NCBI RefSeq assembly: GCF_003151135.1
Contig: NZ_QEQK01000002.1
Coordinates: 1 to 64,000 of the forward strand
DNA: 64,000 nucleotides
From: Abyssibacter profundi
GTDB lineage: Bacteria > Pseudomonadota > Gammaproteobacteria > Nevskiales > OUC007
Direction of reading: 5' to 3'
Shown here: positions 1 through 8,556 of the stretch, piece after piece
Layout of the letters: every line of letters begins with the position of its first letter
Numbering within the stretch: the stretch's first letter is position 1
Notes under the pieces: generated by a model
Database searches by the model: none
Told to the model about the DNA's origin: nothing
The model's input: the letters and a program-made list of their open reading frames with translations, nothing else
Program-made: the position numbers and the translations under genes

Positions 1-100
1 CTAACAGGCGTGCGATCGAACTAAGCGTGGCGCCCTGGCCGTGCTGAATCATGATGGTCGCACGCTCTTCTGGACTCAGGTGATGGTAGCTGGATGACAT
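1..100 (-). CDS. IS30-family transposase, N-terminal fragment (cut by window edge)
   Basis: The minus strand from 100 down to 1 encodes 33 residues starting MSSSYHHLSPEERATIM and continuing with a helix-turn-helix-like stretch (GATLSSIARLL). This is the usual N-terminus of IS30-family transposases: a short aromatic lead, LSxEER, then the DNA-binding HTH. The rest of the gene, including the DDE catalytic core, lies outside the window. The start is taken at the first ATG, just inside a terminal sequence that also looks IS-like. Family assignment rests on the N-terminal motif only, so it is fairly but not fully secure. Confidence 0.7.
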   Translation of the reverse strand, partial: MSSSYHHLSPEERATIMIQHGQGATLSSIARLL

Positions 101-150
101 GGCAACACTCTTTTTGGATAGTGTTGCACTTGTTTCCTGAGCCTACGCCG
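1..150. mobile_element. End of an IS30-family insertion sequence
   Basis: Upstream of the transposase start are a small hairpin (CAACACT at 103-109 with AGTGTTG at 120-126) and the sequence GTGTTGCACTTGTTTCCTGA (121-140), which resembles the terminal repeats I associate with IS30-family elements. The outer boundary, near 145-150, is approximate because the other end of the element is not in the window. The element abuts the cassette array. Confidence 0.5.
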
Positions 151-209
151 TCCTTGCGGTCGCGATCGGCTACCTCAAACACCGCCGTATTGCTCAAAAC
201 GATGGAGCA

Positions 210-303
210 ATATAACAAGCCCATGCATCCGACCCATTTTCCGCTACGCTCCAAATGGGCGGCTGATGGGCGGCTGATGGGCGGCTGATGGGCGGCGTTG
301 GGC
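210..303 (+). repeat. attC site with a triplicated internal 11-mer
   Basis: The left core-like box is ATATAAC (210-216) and the right core GTTGGGC (297-303). CCCATTT (233-239) pairs with AAATGGG (253-259) as the hairpin arm, and GCCCAT (219-224) pairs with an ATGGGC further right. The unit GGGCGGCTGAT occurs three times head to tail (257-289), followed by a six-base partial copy. Confidence 0.75.
257..295 (+). repeat. Tandem 11-bp repeat inside attC
   Basis: Three exact copies of GGGCGGCTGAT lie at 257-267, 268-278 and 279-289, then GGGCGG at 290-295. Each copy contains the segment able to pair with the left arm of the attC hairpin, so the site has alternative folds. Confidence 0.9.
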
Positions 304-338
304 GACAAAAGCGGAAGGCAGGTGCCATCCGCCGGGAC

Positions 339-397
339 GGATATACGGTTGACATATCCGTCGCCAGGCGTATAGTGGATATGTAGGGTGTATATCC
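339..397 (+). promoter_or_regulatory. vapBC promoter with two operator palindromes
   Basis: A near-consensus sigma70 promoter is visible: TTGACA at 349-354, 16 bp, TATAGT at 371-376. Two inverted repeats of identical design, GGATAT-N9-ATATCC, lie at 339-359 (over the -35) and 377-397 (just after the -10, over the likely start point). VapB/VapBC complexes are known to autorepress through paired palindromes of this kind. The first gene starts at 410. Confidence 0.8.
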
Positions 398-409
398 GCG
401 AGGTGTGAG

Positions 410-640
410 ATGGAAAGAGGTGGCGTTTTTAAGAGCAACACAAGCCAGGCCGTACGCCTGCCGAAGGCTGTTGCTCTGCCGGAATCAGTGAAACAAGTTG
501 ATATTGTGCCTATGGGCAGATCCCGCCTTATCTCACCAGCTGGTGAATCTTGGGACAGCTGGTTTTCTTCCGAGGGCGTGACGGCTGATTTCATGCAATC
601 CCGTGATCAACCGAATGATCAAGAGCGGGAAGGTTTCTAG
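410..640 (+). CDS. vapB: VapB-type antitoxin (AbrB/SpoVT fold)
   Basis: A 76-residue protein opening MERGGVFKSNTSQAVRLPK, the classic VapB start: a swapped-hairpin AbrB-like DNA-binding domain in which SQAVRLP is the family signature. The C-terminal half (DSWFSSEGVTADFM and after) is where VapB proteins wrap around the toxin. It should neutralise the PIN toxin encoded next and bind the palindromes at 339-397. GAGG (400-403) stands six bases before the ATG. The stop codon overlaps the vapC start by one base, the normal coupled antitoxin-first order. Cassette-borne. Confidence 0.9.
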   Translation: MERGGVFKSNTSQAVRLPKAVALPESVKQVDIVPMGRSRLISPAGESWDSWFSSEGVTADFMQSRDQPNDQEREGF

Positions 641-1041
641 TGCTCAAGTATCTCCTGGATACCAACATTTGCATCTATACGATCAAGAATCGTCCAGATT
701 CCGTTCGCAAGACCTTCATCGAGCATGACGGGCAGATGTGCGTTTCTACCATCACGCAGATGGAGCTGATCTACGGCGCAGAGAAGTCAGCTGCGGTCGC
801 CCGAAACCTGAAAGATGTAGAGGGTTTCCTAGCCCGACTCGCGATCAAGGATTTCGACTCTTCTGCCGCTGCACACACCGGACAAATCCGGGCAGAACTC
901 GCCAAAGCCGGCACGCCCATAGGCCCATACGATCAAATGATCGCTGGTCATGCCCGTTCACTAGGGCTGATCGTGGTCACGAACAACGTCTCGGAGTTCT
1001 CAAGAGTGCCGGGGATTCGCGTTGAGAATTGGACTGGATAG
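640..1041 (+). CDS. vapC: VapC-type PIN-domain ribonuclease toxin
   Basis: A 133-residue PIN-domain protein starting with GTG inside the vapB stop (TAGTG). The acidic metal-binding residues expected of PIN nucleases are present: D7 in YLLDTN, E42 in MELIYG, D98 in GPYDQMIAGHA, and the TNNVSEF motif near 114-120. Length and motif order fit the VapC/FitB group, which typically cleave tRNA or rRNA and thereby stop translation. Which RNA this one cuts cannot be read from sequence. It appears intact, so the module is probably functional and may stabilise the cassette array. Confidence 0.92.
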   Translation: MLKYLLDTNICIYTIKNRPDSVRKTFIEHDGQMCVSTITQMELIYGAEKSAAVARNLKDVEGFLARLAIKDFDSSAAAHTGQIRAELAKAGTPIGPYDQMIAGHARSLGLIVVTNNVSEFSRVPGIRVENWTG

Positions 1042-1056
1042 GTCGGAGGAGTTGTC

Positions 1057-1155
1057 GCCCAACCAATCGTTGCACCGGACATTTGACCCGCTGCCCATTT
1101 TGTCTTTCGCAAGAACAGGCATCGCCTCAAATGCCGGTGAACTCAGGCGATAGGC
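1057..1155 (+). repeat. attC site with altered right core
   Basis: Left core GCCCAAC lies at 1057-1063. The long arms CACCGGACATTTGA (1073-1086) and TCAAATGCCGGTG (1127-1139) pair perfectly apart from one extrahelical A, a hallmark of attC. The right core, expected as GTTAGGC, reads GATAGGC (1149-1155), so the G^TT crossover triplet is changed to GAT. Confidence 0.75.
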
Positions 1156-1209
1156 GACTCAATGAGGGGCCAAATCCACCTTCGTTGCGCGGCCAAACAT
1201 CCTGCAGTG

Positions 1210-1238
1210 TTGATGCGCATTAAACATGCGCATATAGT
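1210..1238 (+). promoter_or_regulatory. ccdAB promoter with paired octamer operator
   Basis: TTGATG (1210-1215), 17 bp, TATAGT (1233-1238) forms a plausible sigma70 promoter. Filling the spacer are two copies of the palindrome ATGCGCAT (1213-1220 and 1226-1233) five bases apart, a layout suited to a ribbon-helix-helix repressor such as CcdA. The gene start follows 30 bp downstream. Confidence 0.7.
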
Positions 1239-1268
1239 TGAGCCAGTCTCACAGTGAGAGGTCTTGCG

Positions 1269-1514
1269 ATGCGGGCTGCAGAAACGACTAAATCCGTTCG
1301 TAAGCCTACGAACCTTTCCTTGGATAGCGCCTTGCTGAAAGAGGCGAAATCACTCGGAATCAACGTGTCCCGATCTGCCGAGGCGGGAATCGCTGAGGCA
1401 GTGAAGCGACACAAACGGCAGAAGTGGCTGAAGGAAAACGCCGGAGCTTTGGCTAGTTCAAACGCATACGTCGACGCAAACGGCCTACCGTTGGCTCAGC
1501 ATCGTCGGTTCTGA
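1269..1514 (+). CDS. ccdA: CcdA-type antitoxin
   Basis: An 81-residue protein with an N-terminal ribbon-helix-helix segment (KPTNLSLDSALLKEAKSLGI) and the characteristic CcdA tail ending NGLPLAQHRRF, the unstructured region that binds CcdB. I chose the ATG at 1269 because GAGAGG (1256-1261) stands seven bases before it; an in-frame GTG at 1254 would overlap that ribosome-binding site. The gene should repress its own promoter through the ATGCGCAT pair and neutralise CcdB. Its stop shares one base with the ccdB start (TGATG). Confidence 0.92.
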   Translation: MRAAETTKSVRKPTNLSLDSALLKEAKSLGINVSRSAEAGIAEAVKRHKRQKWLKENAGALASSNAYVDANGLPLAQHRRF

Positions 1515-1813
1515 TGGCTCGTTTCGATATCTTCCGAAACGAAGGCGGTTCGGGTTATCTGCTCGATGTTCAGGCCGATCTTCTCAGTGGTTTAAACACT
1601 CGAGTTGTTGTGCCTTTGCTGCCTAAATCTGCTGCACCCTCTCCAGCCCAACGGCTGAACCCAATGTTCGAGGTCGAGGGGCAGGAACTCATGATGGCCA
1701 CACAATTCATGGCTGCCATCCCAGAAAGTGAGCTGCGTGTTGGCATCGGTAGTCTTGCCGAGCAGCAGCACGAAATTTCGGCGGCGCTGGATATGCTGTT
1801 CTTGGGCTTTTGA
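1514..1813 (+). CDS. ccdB: CcdB-type gyrase-poisoning toxin
   Basis: A 99-residue protein with the CcdB pattern: MARFDIFRN at the start, YLLDVQADLL, RVVVPLLP, then a C-terminal helix ending DMLFLGF. CcdB of plasmid F poisons DNA gyrase by inserting its last residues (Trp-Gly-Ile) against GyrA. Here the final three positions read L-G-F, so the Trp is replaced while the Gly remains. Whether gyrase is still the target is therefore uncertain, though length and fold motifs are intact. Translationally coupled to ccdA and carried on an integron cassette. Confidence 0.88.
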   Translation: MARFDIFRNEGGSGYLLDVQADLLSGLNTRVVVPLLPKSAAPSPAQRLNPMFEVEGQELMMATQFMAAIPESELRVGIGSLAEQQHEISAALDMLFLGF

Positions 1814-1850
1814 TGCGAAACGTCATATTTTTCAACGGCATACCGCAGTC

Positions 1851-1922
1851 GCCTAACAAGTACTTCCAGTCGACAAAATTTACGCGGCGCGTGAATTTCG
1901 CGGCTGAAGCAAGGCGTTGGGC
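1851..1922 (+). repeat. attC site, 72 bp, complete
   Basis: Left core GCCTAAC (1851-1857) and right core GTTGGGC (1916-1922) are both canonical. Between them are pairing arms (CAGTCG with CGGCTG; AAATTTACGCG with GCGTGAATTT). This is the cleanest attC in the array, separating the ccdAB cassette from the DUF3024 cassette. Confidence 0.85.
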
Positions 1923-1968
1923 GTCGGTATGAGATTTCAGCGACAGATCGAAAGGTCTTGGAGGATGG

Positions 1969-2316
1969 GTGGCGCTTGATGAGTTAACCCAGCGCAGAGT
2001 TCAAGCAGAGGTTGCTGCCTACATCGAGGCAAAGCGGCCTCCTGCACATATTCGGCCGCAACTTGATATTCAGTTCAAGCTTGAGAATCAAAGCATCATC
2101 ATCTTCGAAGTCCGCCCACATTGGCAGAAGGTAGGCGAAATTCTCAGGAACGAGGTTGCGAAGGCCTCGTACATCAAGACGAGAAATGTCTGGAAGATTT
2201 TCTGGATGAGGGCAGATTTGAAGTGGCACGGTTACGAGCCACATCTGTATTCTGAAACAGTCAAAGAATTTCTCGAGATCGTTGAAGAAGATGAATACGC
2301 CTGCTTCTGGGGATAG
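1969..2316 (+). CDS. DUF3024 family protein
   Basis: A 115-residue protein matching the DUF3024 pattern: opening ALDELTQRRVQAEV, then RPPAHIRPQLDIQF, IIIFEVRPHW, VAKASYIKTRNVWKIFWMRAD, LKWHGYEPH and the ending VEEDEYACFWG. The family has no established function, but members recur as single-gene integron cassettes. The start is taken as GTG at 1969 because this gives the usual M-A-L-x-E-L opening; GGAGG ends only four bases upstream, and an out-of-frame ATG at 1965 dies after four codons. No signal peptide or membrane segment is visible. Confidence 0.8.
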   Translation: MALDELTQRRVQAEVAAYIEAKRPPAHIRPQLDIQFKLENQSIIIFEVRPHWQKVGEILRNEVAKASYIKTRNVWKIFWMRADLKWHGYEPHLYSETVKEFLEIVEEDEYACFWG

Positions 2317-2322
2317 GCGGCC

Positions 2323-2345
2323 GCCCAACAAGCCGTATATGGACT
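2323..2345 (+). repeat. Truncated attC (left half only)
   Basis: GCCCAAC (2323-2329) followed by AAGCCGTATATG looks like the left half of an attC immediately after the DUF3024 stop. No matching right core appears before the chromosomal genes begin, so this is probably the broken right border of the array. Confidence 0.55.
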
Positions 2346-2551
2346 CCTCCCGCAACCGGGCAGTCGAAGACGTCTAGATCGCGGCGATAGCGGTGCGGTT
2401 GCGGTCGTTTATTCGGCCTGTTGATGGGCTCTTACGGCCCTGGCCTTCATGGAAATCCGCATCGCGCCGAGCCACAGGCCACAGGCTGCAACTGCGCCTC
2501 TCGCTCTGAATTGTTTCCGGCATTTCTTCGGGGCGCCTGGCGCCAGATACG

Positions 2552-2578
2552 ACAACGCCCGGTCGAGCCGGGCGTTGT
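2552..2578 (-). terminator. Hairpin terminator after the aminotransferase gene
   Basis: ACAACGCCCGG (2552-2562) and CCGGGCGTTGT (2568-2578) form a perfect 11-bp GC-rich stem with a five-base loop, 25 bp past the stop of the minus-strand aminotransferase. No strong U tract follows, so efficiency is uncertain. Confidence 0.6.
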
Positions 2579-2602
2579 TGGTTCATGAACGGTGGTGGCT
2601 GA

Positions 2603-3784
2603 TCAGCGGTTGGCGACCTGGCTCAGACGTTCCAGCGCGCGTTCCAGGGTGGGCAGGTCGGTGGCGAAGGACAGCCGCATGTGGCCGGGTGTGCCGAATG
2701 CGGTGCCGGGCACGAGGGCCACGCCGGCCTGTTCGATCAGGTACTCGCCCAGTTGTAGGTCGTTATCGACTTCGGGTAGGGCGTCGATCAGGCCACTCAT
2801 GTCCGGAAACGCGTAGAAGGTGCCGTCCGATTCCAGGCAGCTGACGCCGGGCAGGGCGTTGAGGCCTGCGACCACCGCATCGTGGCGCTGCTTGAAGGCG
2901 ACCAGCATTTCTTTGACGCAATCCTGATCGCCGTTAAGTGCGGCTTCTGACGCCTTTTGCGAGATCGACGTGGGGTTCGAGGTGCTTTGCGACTGGATTT
3001 TGCTCATGGCCTTGATCAGCGCAGCCGGGCCGGCTGCGTAGCCGATGCGCCAGCCCGTCATGGCATAGGCTTTGGACACGCCGTTGAGCACAATGCAGCG
3101 CTCGTAGAGCTCGGGCGTTGCGTTGAGAATGTTCGCGAACGCGTCGTCGGTCCACAGAATGTGTTCATACATGTCGTCGGTGGCGACAAACACGTCGGGA
3201 TGCTTGAGCAGCACCTGGCCCAGCGCAGCCAGCTCGGCCTGGGTATAGGCCTTGCCGCTGGGGTTGGATGGGCTGTTGAGCACGATGAGCCGTGTCTTGG
3301 GCGTGATCGCGGCTTCCAGCTGCTCCGGCGTGATCTTGAATGCGGCATCCATGCCGGTTTCGATGACCACCGGCTTGCCGCCGGCGAGCAGGACCATGTC
3401 GGGGTAGCTGACCCAGTAGGGCGCGGGAATGATGACTTCGTCACCGTCATCGATCATGGCCTGGCAGAGGTTGAAGAAGCTCTGCTTGCCGCCGCAGGAC
3501 ACCAGGATTTGTTCCGGGGTGTAACTCAGCGCGTTGTCCCGTTGAAACTTGGCGCAGATGGCGTCTTTGAGTTCGGGCGTACCGCCGACCGCGGTATAGC
3601 GGGTAAAACCGTCATCAATGGCGCTCTTGCCCGCCGCACGCACATGGGCCGGCGTCGGGAAATCCGGCTCTCCGGCCCCCAGTCCAATAATGTCCTTGCC
3701 CTGGCGACGCAGTTCGGCCGCACGAGCGGTCACGGCCAGGGTCGGGGAGGGCTTGATGCGTTGTACGCGGTCGGACAGTTTCAA
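2603..3784 (-). CDS. Aspartate/aromatic-type aminotransferase (PLP fold type I)
   Basis: A 393-residue class I aminotransferase. It has the N-terminal RVQRIKPSPTLAV lead typical of bacterial AspC-like Ib enzymes, the GAGEPDFPTP motif, NPSNPSG-like loop (NSPSNPSGKAY), and the PLP lysine K238 in SKAYAMTGWRIGY. It transfers amino groups between aspartate (or related acids) and 2-oxoglutarate in the cytoplasm. The chosen start is a TTG at 3784 giving MKLSDRVQ, because GGAG stands eight bases upstream and homologues begin there; an upstream ATG at 3871 would add 29 unrelated residues. Substrate preference within the family cannot be read here. Confidence 0.9.
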   Translation of the reverse strand: MKLSDRVQRIKPSPTLAVTARAAELRRQGKDIIGLGAGEPDFPTPAHVRAAGKSAIDDGFTRYTAVGGTPELKDAICAKFQRDNALSYTPEQILVSCGGKQSFFNLCQAMIDDGDEVIIPAPYWVSYPDMVLLAGGKPVVIETGMDAAFKITPEQLEAAITPKTRLIVLNSPSNPSGKAYTQAELAALGQVLLKHPDVFVATDDMYEHILWTDDAFANILNATPELYERCIVLNGVSKAYAMTGWRIGYAAGPAALIKAMSKIQSQSTSNPTSISQKASEAALNGDQDCVKEMLVAFKQRHDAVVAGLNALPGVSCLESDGTFYAFPDMSGLIDALPEVDNDLQLGEYLIEQAGVALVPGTAFGTPGHMRLSFATDLPTLERALERLSQVANR

Positions 3785-3879
3785 TGGACTGACTCCAGCT
3801 GAGGTGAAAAGGCGTGCGTATGATACGGGTCGCTCGAACACCGACCAAACAACGTGTGGCAAACCGCGCATCTGACCAT

Positions 3880-4434
3880 TCAGTCCTTGGTCGGCTCGCC
3901 CAGGCGTCGTTCGATGCGGATGAGCGTGTCACGGATCTCGGTGAGCAGGGGCGTGGCGGCATCGGCTTCTGGGGCGGGCGCAGGGGCCGACGCTTCGGTG
4001 ACCCGGTCACGCTGGCGTAGCGCCAGTGCGCGAAAGGCCTCGGTGTCTTCCAGGCCGATCAGGCGAACCAGCGCGCCTCCGCTGCCGCTTTGGCCGGCGG
4101 TTTCGACCCGCAGACCCTTGAGATTCATGTAGCGCATCACTGGCCCCTGGAAGGTCGCAAGATCGGTGATCTTCTCCAGCGGGATGCTTTTCTCCTCCCG
4201 GTTCCAGAGTCCCCGGTCTACCTGTAGTTCGCGCGTGGTCAGCACCACATTCAGCGTTTTGAAATAGCGGCTGTAGTACCAGCGCATGATGGGCAGCATG
4301 AGCGGGATCAGCACGATCCCGGCCACCGTGCAAAGCAGTGCCAGCGACATCGTGAGCAAGTGGTAGCGAATCGCGCGTGGCGAAATGGCGGGGTTGCTGA
4401 GAATCTTGTTGGATTCGTCCATACGGTTTTCCAT
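3880..4434 (-). CDS. PH-domain (YdbS-like) small membrane protein
   Basis: About 184 residues. After a short hydrophilic start there is a hydrophobic hairpin ([21 protein letters not shown]), then the pattern of a bacterial PH-like domain of the DUF304/YdbS type: [30 protein letters not shown], and [10 protein letters not shown]. The C-terminal part is an Ala/Pro linker ending in a charged helix ([18 protein letters not shown]), possibly a coiled coil. The function of these proteins is not established; the domain would face the cytoplasm. Start could be 4434 or 4422; neither has a strong ribosome-binding site, the second being slightly better placed. Confidence 0.65.
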   Translation of the reverse strand: MENRMDESNKILSNPAISPRAIRYHLLTMSLALLCTVAGIVLIPLMLPIMRWYYSRYFKTLNVVLTTRELQVDRGLWNREEKSIPLEKITDLATFQGPVMRYMNLKGLRVETAGQSGSGGALVRLIGLEDTEAFRALALRQRDRVTEASAPAPAPEADAATPLLTEIRDTLIRIERRLGEPTKD

Positions 4435-4576
4435 CGGCGGCAAGAAACGCGGTGGCCGTGACCCCCCCACGCAACTTCAGCCTAGCGCAAGCCGCTGGCC
4501 GGCCGTATCAAAAGGGGGACGATGCACACCGCTGCTGGCCCTCTACAGCGGCGTCAACAGTGCCGGAGGGCGTATC

Positions 4577-6613
<2,037 letters not shown>

Positions 6614-6642
6614 GCCCCCGGCTGGCCGCCCCGCGGTCGGGA

Positions 6643-6972
6643 TCAGGACGCCAGCGTCTGGACCCGCTGCGGGAACTCCTTGGCCATCGGGTCCTTGAGC
6701 GCAATGCCGCGCTCACGGTTCTCCACCGTCGACCACAGTAGGGTGGGCAGGTCCGGGTAGCGGGCCACAATCTGCTCGACCAGCTCGTCGCCGCGGGTCC
6801 CCGGCATGTGATAGTCGGAGATGACCAACGTGATGCGTTCGGCTTCAGTGTCGAGTATTTCCAGTGCGTCGTCGGCGCTGCTGGCCGTAATCACCGGAAT
6901 GCCGGCTGAGCCCAGCACGATTTCGCAGATGAATCGCACCGATTCTTCGTCATCGACCACCAACACACTCAT
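6643..6972 (-). CDS. Stand-alone receiver-domain protein
   Basis: A 109-residue receiver domain and nothing else. The acidic pocket is VVDDEE near the start, the phospho-acceptor is D53 in VISDYHMP, and the switch residue region LLWST follows; the usual conserved lysine is probably the one in AKEFPQ. With no output domain, it must act by protein contact. Its ATG overlaps the stop of the KaiC-like gene (ATGA, 6969-6972), so the two are translationally coupled and probably work together. No kinase lies beside it. Confidence 0.85.
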   Translation of the reverse strand: MSVLVVDDEESVRFICEIVLGSAGIPVITASSADDALEILDTEAERITLVISDYHMPGTRGDELVEQIVARYPDLPTLLWSTVENRERGIALKDPMAKEFPQRVQTLAS

Positions 6973-8414
6973 TGCTGACGATGACCACTGAGCGCCCCCC
7001 AGCCCAGCAGGCCTTCGACGGACGTGAGTTCCTTGGTGTCCGCGACCATGCCGGATTCGGTGACGTCGAAGCGGATCATGCCCTTGGCGTGTGCGGAATC
7101 CCGCATCTTCAGCACGAGCAAGGCCCGACGGATTTCCGAGTGATCAGCCATGTAGCGCATGACGATGACATTTTGGAACAGGTGACTGAGTGCATCCACG
7201 CTATGTTGCGAGCCCATGGCGGTGGTTTCCAGCGTGAACAACACCGAGGCGCCCGACGAGCGCGCGTGCTGCGCCAGCGACCAGATCAGGCCGGGGTAGC
7301 GTTGTTGCTGTTTGGCAAGCGTTGCCAGTTCGCCCATGGAATCGAAGACGAAGCGGTCCGGCTTCGCTGCCAGATCCTGCGAAATCTGGTTTGCGAGCCG
7401 GTCGGTAACCAGTTCGACGATGGGCTCCTCGCGGATGACCAGCCGTCCCGATGCCAGCCCCTCCTCGATCTCGCTCCAGCCAAACGCCCGGGCCTTGTCC
7501 CGAATGGCTGATGCCGTCTCTTCCAGTGCCACGTAAACGCATCGCTCACCCTGGCGCAGGCCCTCGCGGACGAACTGCAGGCTCATGACGGTTTTGCCGG
7601 CGCCGGAGGGGCCAGTCACCAGCGTCACATCGCCACGAGGCAGGCCACCGCCTGCGAGTTGGTCGATGCCGGGCACGCCAACGGAGACCCGTCCCGATGT
7701 CTGGTCCGTGCTGCGGTCCACGACGCTTTCGATGCGGGGATAGACACAGGCACCGGACTCGGTGATTTCGTAGGCATGTCGGCCAGCGAGATAGCGGCGG
7801 CCACGCATCTTGTGGACCCGCAGGCTGCGCTGATCCTGCCAGCCGCTGTGCTCCAGACTGAGTTCGATAATGGCATCGGCCACTGCAAACTCGGCGCCTT
7901 TGGTCAGGTCGTCTCCGACGTACTCGCCCACCAGAATGAGGACCGTGTCGCTAAAGGACAGACGGCTGACCAGTCGGTGCATATAGGTGCGAAAAGAAGC
8001 GGCGTCACCGTGGTCGCGTAGGGCCTTGGCGGAGTCGATCACCAGCACGGCGGGGCGCTCCTGCAAAGCCATGCGGGTGATCTGATCGACGATCGAGCCG
8101 ATGGCGTCGCCGTCATCCGGCGCCTTGTCCAGAAACTCCGAGACATCCTGGTAACGCACGCGGTTGTCCAGGGCTGCCTTGTCGAAGAAGGTGAAGCCTT
8201 CCAGATGTCGCACCAGCTTGACCTGCGATTCAGACAGGCTGGTGACGTACACAGCCGGCGCCTGCTGGGTCGCACTGGCGAACGCGATTTGCTGCGCGAG
8301 GACGGTCTTGCCGGTGCCGGGGGCACCCGCGATGACCATGGCGCTGCCAGCGGCCAAGCCGCCTCCGAGCACCCGGTCCAGATTCGCGTTGCCGGTGGTA
8401 TGGGTTGTTGTCAT
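6969..8414 (-). CDS. KaiC-like double RecA ATPase
   Basis: A 481-residue protein with two RecA/KaiC domains. The first has Walker A GAPGTGKT (30-37), Walker B PAVLVIDSAKAL and the HKMRGRRY signature around 201-208; the second has GPSGAGKT (268-275) and FVFDSMGEL. This is the KaiC/RadA superfamily; outside cyanobacteria such genes have roles in stress or signalling rather than proven circadian timing, and no KaiA or KaiB is nearby. AGGAG precedes the ATG by six bases. It is co-translated with the receiver protein downstream, a common KaiC pairing with two-component parts. Confidence 0.85.
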   Translation of the reverse strand: MTTTHTTGNANLDRVLGGGLAAGSAMVIAGAPGTGKTVLAQQIAFASATQQAPAVYVTSLSESQVKLVRHLEGFTFFDKAALDNRVRYQDVSEFLDKAPDDGDAIGSIVDQITRMALQERPAVLVIDSAKALRDHGDAASFRTYMHRLVSRLSFSDTVLILVGEYVGDDLTKGAEFAVADAIIELSLEHSGWQDQRSLRVHKMRGRRYLAGRHAYEITESGACVYPRIESVVDRSTDQTSGRVSVGVPGIDQLAGGGLPRGDVTLVTGPSGAGKTVMSLQFVREGLRQGERCVYVALEETASAIRDKARAFGWSEIEEGLASGRLVIREEPIVELVTDRLANQISQDLAAKPDRFVFDSMGELATLAKQQQRYPGLIWSLAQHARSSGASVLFTLETTAMGSQHSVDALSHLFQNVIVMRYMADHSEIRRALLVLKMRDSAHAKGMIRFDVTESGMVADTKELTSVEGLLGWGALSGHRQQ

Positions 8415-8556
8415 GTCATCTCCTGAGCGCGTGGCCCCCGGTGCTCGACCGGCCCGGGGTGACGTGCGCGTGGCGATCCTAAAGGCGCCCAGGTCAACAG
8501 GATGTGAACAGACCGCCTGTTCGTTGCGTCTGCGCGCAGTTCAGCCCAGCCGCCGC

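Larger units (their letters stand above)
210..2345. mobile_element. Integron gene-cassette array without visible integrase (CALIN-like)
   Basis: Four attC-type sites, two complete, one with a damaged core and one truncated, alternate with short same-strand gene units: vapBC (about 298-1149), ccdAB (about 1150-1916) and a DUF3024 gene (1917 onward). Every cassette reads in the plus direction, with little room between stop codon and attC. The block is visibly more AT-rich than the chromosome to its right. No integron integrase gene or attI is present here; it could lie left of the window. Toxin-antitoxin modules and DUF3024 proteins are familiar cargo of sedentary chromosomal integrons. Confidence 0.8.

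Noticed and set aside
2957-3802. 281-codon plus-strand frame opposite the aminotransferase
   Set aside because: Antisense shadow of a gene with intact catalytic motifs; no ribosome-binding site or recognisable domain.
4520-4576. Possible LexA/SOS box upstream of uvrB
   Set aside because: CTG and CAG triplets occur but with the wrong spacing and no AT-rich centre, so an SOS operator is not supported.
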